NCBI GenBank assembly: GCA_023136735.1
Contig: JAGLQQ010000011.1
Coordinates: forward strand, 1 to 9,247
DNA from: Candidatus Omnitrophota bacterium
GTDB taxonomy: Bacteria > Omnitrophota > Gorgyraeia > B26-G9
DNA length: 9,247 bases
Direction: 5' to 3'
The notes below the pieces were generated by a model. It did not search any database. It saw only the letters and a list, made by a program, of their open reading frames with translations, and had not been told where the DNA came from. The position numbers were made by a program, and so were the translations under genes. Below are positions 6,228 through 9,247 of the stretch, piece after piece; the stretch's first letter is position 1; each line of letters starts with the position of its first letter.

Positions 6228-7643
6228 ATGCCAACGCTGGGTAATGATTTTAAAGTGAGTGATTTAAGTCTTGCGGATTTCGGCAGAAAAGAAATTGAAA
6301 TTGCTGAGCATGAAATGCCTGGACTTATGTCTGTTAGAAGAAAATATGCCGCCTCTTTGCCTCTTAAAGGTGTGCGAATTATGGGGTCATTACATATGAC
6401 TATCCAGACTGCGATATTGATTGAAACACTTGTGGATCTCGGAGCTGATGTACGCTGGGCAAGCTGTAATATATTTTCTACTCAGGACCATGCCGCAGCT
6501 GCAATTGCAAAATCCGGAGTTCCTGTATTTGCCTGGAAAGGTGAGACTCTTGAGGATTTCTGGTGGTGTACTGAGCAGGCATTGACATTTCCTGAAGATA
6601 AGGGACCGCAATTGATTGTTGATGATGGCGGCGATGCTACGCTTATGATGCAGCTAGGGTTTAGAGCGGAAAAAGACCCGTCTATTCTCAATAAACAAGC
6701 CGGTGGAGAAGATGAGGCCTTGCTGCTTACTTTGCTGAAAACACGTCAAAAGGATAAACCTAAAAAATGGACAGCTATGGTAAAAGAATGGAAAGGCGTT
6801 TCTGAAGAAACAACAACTGGGGTACATCGACTTTACCAAATGATGGAAAAAGGAGAATTGCTGGTTCCGGCTATAAATGTTAACGATTCGGTAACAAAGT
6901 CAAAATTTGATAATTTTTACGGTTGCCGTGAATCACTTAATGACGGAATAAAGAGAGCAACAGATGTTATGATTGCCGGAAAAGTAGCTGTTGTTTGCGG
7001 CTTTGGTGATGTAGGCAAAGGCTCAGCAGCTTCTTTACGCGGATTAGGAGCAAGGGTTATTATCACAGAAATCGATCCTATTTGTGCCTTACAGGCAGCT
7101 ATGGAAGGATATGAAGTAAAGCCTATTGAAGATACATTGGGAATTGGAGACATCTATGTGACAGCTACAGGTAACCGAGATATAATACGCGTTGAGCATA
7201 TCGAACGGATGAAAAACCAGGCGATAATCTGTAATATCGGGCATTTTGACAACGAAATACAGGTAGCAGGCCTGGAAGGCTACAAAGGAATTAAAAAGGT
7301 CAATATAAAGCCACAGGTTGATAAATTCATATTTCCAGATGGAAAAGAAGTCTATCTTCTGGCTGAGGGCAGGTTAGTTAATCTTGGTTGCGCAACGGGT
7401 CATCCTTCATTTGTTATGTCCAATTCCTTTACAAATCAAGTTTTGGCTCAGATGGATCTTTGGAAAAATAAGGATAAATACGAGGCAAAAGTCTACTGCC
7501 TGTCTAAGGATCTTGATGAAGAAGTTGCTAGATTGCATCTTGATCGAATTGGCGTTAAACTAACCAAATTGACTAAGGAGCAATCAGAGTACCTTGGAAT
7601 ACCAATTGAAGGTCCGTATAAGCCGGATCATTATCGGTATTAA
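6228..7643 (+). CDS. ahcY: S-adenosylhomocysteine hydrolase (adenosylhomocysteinase)
   Basis: This NAD-dependent enzyme splits S-adenosylhomocysteine into homocysteine and adenosine, relieving product inhibition of methyltransferases. The start is placed at ATG 6228 (471 residues) because of AAGGAGG 5 nt upstream; ATG 6210 would add six residues. Signatures, numbered from this start, are SLHMTIQTA (54-62), the substrate-binding VDDGGDATL (about 131-139), the VSEETTTGVHRLYQM segment, and the NAD-binding GFGDVGKG (258-265) within a Rossmann fold. Later come NIGHFDNEI, NLGCATGHPSFVMSNSF and the conserved C-terminal end GPYKPDHYRY, whose Lys and Tyr reach the NAD site of the partner subunit. A lysine-rich insertion (about 168-185) makes this the longer bacterial type rather than the roughly 430-residue type. 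No methionine synthase or adenosine-salvage gene is in view. A heptamer repeat array starts 3 nt after the stop codon. Confidence 0.97.
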   Translation: MPTLGNDFKVSDLSLADFGRKEIEIAEHEMPGLMSVRRKYAASLPLKGVRIMGSLHMTIQTAILIETLVDLGADVRWASCNIFSTQDHAAAAIAKSGVPVFAWKGETLEDFWWCTEQALTFPEDKGPQLIVDDGGDATLMMQLGFRAEKDPSILNKQAGGEDEALLLTLLKTRQKDKPKKWTAMVKEWKGVSEETTTGVHRLYQMMEKGELLVPAINVNDSVTKSKFDNFYGCRESLNDGIKRATDVMIAGKVAVVCGFGDVGKGSAASLRGLGARVIITEIDPICALQAAMEGYEVKPIEDTLGIGDIYVTATGNRDIIRVEHIERMKNQAIICNIGHFDNEIQVAGLEGYKGIKKVNIKPQVDKFIFPDGKEVYLLAEGRLVNLGCATGHPSFVMSNSFTNQVLAQMDLWKNKDKYEAKVYCLSKDLDEEVARLHLDRIGVKLTKLTKEQSEYLGIPIEGPYKPDHYRY

Positions 7644-7645
7644 GC

Positions 7646-7680
7646 AGCGAATAGCGGTTAGCGAATAGCGATTAGCGGTT
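7646..7680. repeat. AGCG[AG][AT]T heptamer tandem array, five copies
   Basis: Five perfect-length 7-nt units lie head to tail. All begin AGCG and end T, and bases 5-6 are AA, GT, AA, AT and GT in order. A partial sixth unit (AG) follows. The array begins 3 nt after the ahcY stop. The units are too short and lack spacers, so this is not a CRISPR array. It resembles the heptanucleotide short tandem repeats known from filamentous cyanobacteria in form, not in sequence. Its function is unknown. Confidence 0.8.
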
Positions 7681-7726
7681 AGTAAAAATCTGTACTATTT
7701 GGGAGATGTGTTGACACTCGGTAAGG

Positions 7727-7782
7727 TTTAACGGTAACGAAGCCCGTATCGGTTACGGTTAAAAATAATGAATTTTAAACCG
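7727..7782 (+). promoter_or_regulatory. Two mutually exclusive hairpins upstream of fba
   Basis: Hairpin A pairs TTTAAC (7727-7732) and GTAAC (7734-7738) with GTTAC (7752-7756) and GTTAAA (7758-7763), separated by one G-G mismatch (7733/7757). Hairpin B pairs 7756-7766 with 7772-7782 (outer pairs CGGTT with AACCG, one A-A mismatch, 5-nt loop). The two share bases 7756-7763, so both cannot form at once. This could be an attenuator-like leader of fba or simply decayed repeat DNA. No ligand class is recognised. Confidence 0.35.
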
Positions 7783-7948
7783 ATAGACGTTGCCCTAAGA
7801 CGAAACAGGCATTGTAACCTTAATCATAACTTTTTAAAGCTGCAACTGTTAACCTGATTCTTGAATTATACAAAAAATCGATTGATAAGGCACGAAAGGC
7901 TAAGAACAAAAACTATAAAATAAACAATATTTAGGGAGGAAAAGAGAA

Positions 7949-8956
7949 ATGGTTTCATATAAGGAACTAGGATTGGTAAACACAAAGGAGATGTTTAAGA
8001 AGGCAATGGAGGGCAAATATGCCGTTCCTGCCTATAATTTTAATAATATGGAGCAGATTCAGGCGATAGTAATTGCCTGCGTTGAAACGCAATCACCGGT
8101 AATTCTACAGGTTTCAAGCGGGGCACGTAAATACGCGAACCAAACTCTGCTTAAGTATCTAGGACAGGGTGCTGTAGCTATGATGCAGGATCTGGCCAAA
8201 GAAAAGAGCCTGAAGAATATTCCGATAGCATTGCATCTTGATCACGGCGACACTTTTGAGCTTGCTAAGTCTTGTATTGATTCCGGATTTTCTTCTGTAA
8301 TGATTGATGGTTCACATCACTCATTTGAAAAGAATATTTCTCTGACAAAACAGGTGGTTGAATATGCTCATGAAAGAGATGTAACTGTGGAGGGCGAATT
8401 AGGAGTTCTTGCCGGCATTGAAGATGCTGTTGTTGCTGAGGAATCAACCTATACTCATCCTGAAGAGGTTATAGAATTTGTCGACAAAACCGGGGTAGAT
8501 TCTCTGGCAATTTCTATAGGAACTTCGCATGGAGCAAATAAATTTAAACCGGAACAATGCACAAAAAATGACCAGGGTGTTTATATTCCTCCAGAGTTAA
8601 AATTTGATATTTTGGAAGAGATAGAGAAAAAGATACCCGGATTTTCAATTGTTCTGCACGGATCTTCCTCTGTACCTGTTGAAGCAGTAAAGATAATTAA
8701 TGCAAACGGCGGTACTTTAAAGGATACTGTAGGGATTCCTGAGGAGCAATTAAGAAAAGCAGCTAAATCAGCTGTCTGTAAAGTAAATATTGACTCTGAT
8801 GGAAGACTCTGGATGACGGCAGCGATAAGAAAACATCTGGCTGATAAGCCTGGTGATTTTGACCCACGCCAATATTTAGGGCCTGCCAGGATTGCATTAA
8901 TTGAAATGTACAAGCATAAGAATGAGAATGTTCTTGGTTCAAACAATAGAGTTTAA
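7949..8956 (+). CDS. fba: Class II fructose-bisphosphate aldolase
   Basis: This zinc-dependent aldolase interconverts fructose-1,6-bisphosphate with dihydroxyacetone phosphate and glyceraldehyde-3-phosphate, in glycolysis and gluconeogenesis. The 335-residue product opens with a typical class II N-terminus (VPAYNFNNMEQIQA at 26-39). The HLDHGD motif (96-101) supplies catalytic Asp98 and zinc ligand His99. Glu149 (VEGELG), His194 (TSHG) and His237 (LHGSSS) match the remaining metal-site residues. DSGFSSVMIDGSHH (111-124) and NIDSDGRLWMT (280-290) are also family-typical. The start has GGGAGG 9 nt upstream. Class II aldolases acting on tagatose- or ketose-bisphosphates share these motifs, but length and context favour general Fba. 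The gene is separated from ahcY by 305 nt, so it probably has its own promoter. It ends in a strong terminator. Confidence 0.93.
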   Translation: MVSYKELGLVNTKEMFKKAMEGKYAVPAYNFNNMEQIQAIVIACVETQSPVILQVSSGARKYANQTLLKYLGQGAVAMMQDLAKEKSLKNIPIALHLDHGDTFELAKSCIDSGFSSVMIDGSHHSFEKNISLTKQVVEYAHERDVTVEGELGVLAGIEDAVVAEESTYTHPEEVIEFVDKTGVDSLAISIGTSHGANKFKPEQCTKNDQGVYIPPELKFDILEEIEKKIPGFSIVLHGSSSVPVEAVKIINANGGTLKDTVGIPEEQLRKAAKSAVCKVNIDSDGRLWMTAAIRKHLADKPGDFDPRQYLGPARIALIEMYKHKNENVLGSNNRV

Positions 8957-8980
8957 ATATTACTTAGAATAGTTTTAAAT

Positions 8981-9021
8981 AAAATAACTCCGCCGCATAT
9001 TTCGCAACGGAGTTATTTTTT
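8981..9021 (+). terminator. Strong intrinsic terminator after fba, likely bidirectional
   Basis: A perfect 12-bp stem pairs AAAATAACTCCG (8981-8992) with CGGAGTTATTTT (9008-9019) around a 15-nt loop, followed by a T-rich tract. The stop of fba lies 24 nt upstream. Read on the - strand, the same stem is followed by another T-rich stretch (complement of 8974-8984), so it should also stop transcription arriving from the transposase relic. Confidence 0.88.
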
Positions 9022-9211
9022 TATTCTTATTTGGGTTAGTATATTATTATCGGGCCGACAGCCATCGGCCCCTACAGGATTTTTATTATTTATAATTTCC
9101 CCCAAATATATTTTTTCTATTGTTTGAACATATGGTTACGTAATACCATCCATCTTCGGAATAATCGTAATTTTTCAATCTGTTTAATTTTCTGGATTGT
9201 AATTTTGTCAT
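9013..9211 (-). pseudogene. Frameshifted N-terminal remnant of a REP-associated tyrosine transposase (RAYT, Y1/IS200 type)
   Basis: From ATG at 9211-9209 the - strand encodes 41 residues, including RLKNYDYSEDGWYYVTIC then SNNRKNIFG. This is the usual N-terminus of RAYT proteins (basic RL.-Y-DYS, then YxVTICxxNRxxxFG). The frame stops at 9086. Skipping one G in the run of five (C's at 9099-9103 on +) restores the expected continuation GEIINNKNPVGADGCRPD, and this second frame stays open to a stop at 9013-9015, inside the fba terminator. A one-base homopolymer insertion is therefore the likely frameshift. The His-x-His and catalytic tyrosine of Y1 transposases lie further downstream and are missing, so the piece cannot be an active enzyme. 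A Shine-Dalgarno-like AGAGGA (about 9219-9224) precedes the start. The assignment rests on recognising the motif by eye. Confidence 0.72.
9052..9071. repeat. GC-rich REP-like palindrome inside the transposase relic
   Basis: GGGCCGA (9052-9058) and TCGGCCC (9065-9071) form a perfect 7-bp stem around a 6-nt loop, followed by CTACA. It stands out against very AT-rich flanks. On the - strand it encodes the VGADGCRP part of the relic's restored frame. Palindromes of this kind ending CCCCTAC are dispersed in several uncultured bacterial genomes, and RAYT enzymes are the proposed mobilisers of such REP elements. Confidence 0.65.
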
Positions 9212-9247
9212 TTTATTTTCCTCTAACGCTTGAGCTCAGCTACTGGG

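Larger units (their letters stand above)
7644..7948. other. 305-nt non-coding gap between ahcY and fba
   Basis: No plausible gene, tRNA or known riboswitch is seen on either strand. The gap begins with the AGCG-type heptamer array, continues with two overlapping inverted repeats (7727-7782), and ends with a strong fba Shine-Dalgarno (GGGAGG at 7934-7939, 9 nt before ATG). GGTTA/GTTAC/TTAAC words recur through the first half. A TTGACA at 7711-7716 has no good -10 box at the right distance. TATACA at 7867-7872 has no good -35. The fba promoter is therefore expected here but not located. Neither hairpin is followed by a clean U-tract of terminator quality. Confidence 0.6.

Noticed and set aside
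7646..7680. CRISPR array
   Set aside because: Units are 7 nt and contiguous, without spacers; no cas genes are present.
7711..7740. TTGACA at 7711-7716 as an fba promoter
   Set aside because: The -35 box is perfect, but the hexamers 16-18 nt downstream (such as GTAACG) are poor -10 boxes, and the site is over 200 nt from fba.
8581..8946. 121-codon - strand open frame opposite fba
   Set aside because: It is fully contained in conserved aldolase sequence, with no motif of its own.
9231..9238. TGAGCTCA palindrome near the right edge
   Set aside because: An 8-base perfect palindrome is expected by chance at this scale and has no supporting context.

Overview
The window is a compact, AT-rich bacterial segment. 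Nine intact genes all lie on the + strand, and the remains of a tenth lie on the - strand at the right edge. Eight of the nine (hpf, ptsN, a yvcK/glmR-type gene, ptsH, ptsI, a sugar nucleotidyltransferase, metK, ahcY) follow one good sigma70-type promoter at 80-108. Gaps between them are at most 27 nt or are short overlaps, so they probably form one operon. After a 305-nt non-coding gap comes fba, a class II fructose-bisphosphate aldolase, closed by a strong intrinsic terminator. The organism cannot be named from sequence alone. The gene set, the heptamer arrays after stop codons and the palindrome-carrying RAYT-type transposase relic fit a Gram-negative-like uncultured lineage such as Omnitrophota. 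This is a low-confidence inference.

Layout: 1-79 is non-coding and carries a TGATGGG heptamer array. The promoter follows, then hpf (start GTG 143), ptsN (4-nt overlap), a membrane-anchored YvcK-family gene, ptsH, ptsI (11-nt overlap with ptsH), an RmlA-like nucleotidyltransferase, metK and ahcY (start ATG 6228). The gap 7644-7948 opens with a second heptamer array (AGCG[AG][AT]T, five copies) and holds two overlapping, mutually exclusive hairpins. fba follows, with its terminator at 8981-9021. At 9013-9211 (- strand) lies a frameshifted N-terminal fragment of a REP-associated tyrosine transposase (RAYT, IS200/Y1 type), with a GC-rich palindrome inside its second reading frame.

How the genes fit together: hpf, ptsN, ptsH and ptsI supply ribosome hibernation and a PTS phosphorelay (PEP to EI to HPr to EIIA). 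No EIIB or EIIC permease is in view, so the relay here looks regulatory, although transport components could lie elsewhere. The YvcK-family gene sits in the slot that rapZ occupies in the enterobacterial rpoN-hpf-ptsN-rapZ-npr cluster. Both families are linked to control of amino-sugar (GlmS) metabolism, which makes this replacement the most interesting functional point of the window. metK and ahcY make S-adenosylmethionine and remove S-adenosylhomocysteine. Fba is central glycolysis/gluconeogenesis. Most of the window is conserved housekeeping sequence. The unusual signals are the gene order, the intergenic repeats and the transposase relic.
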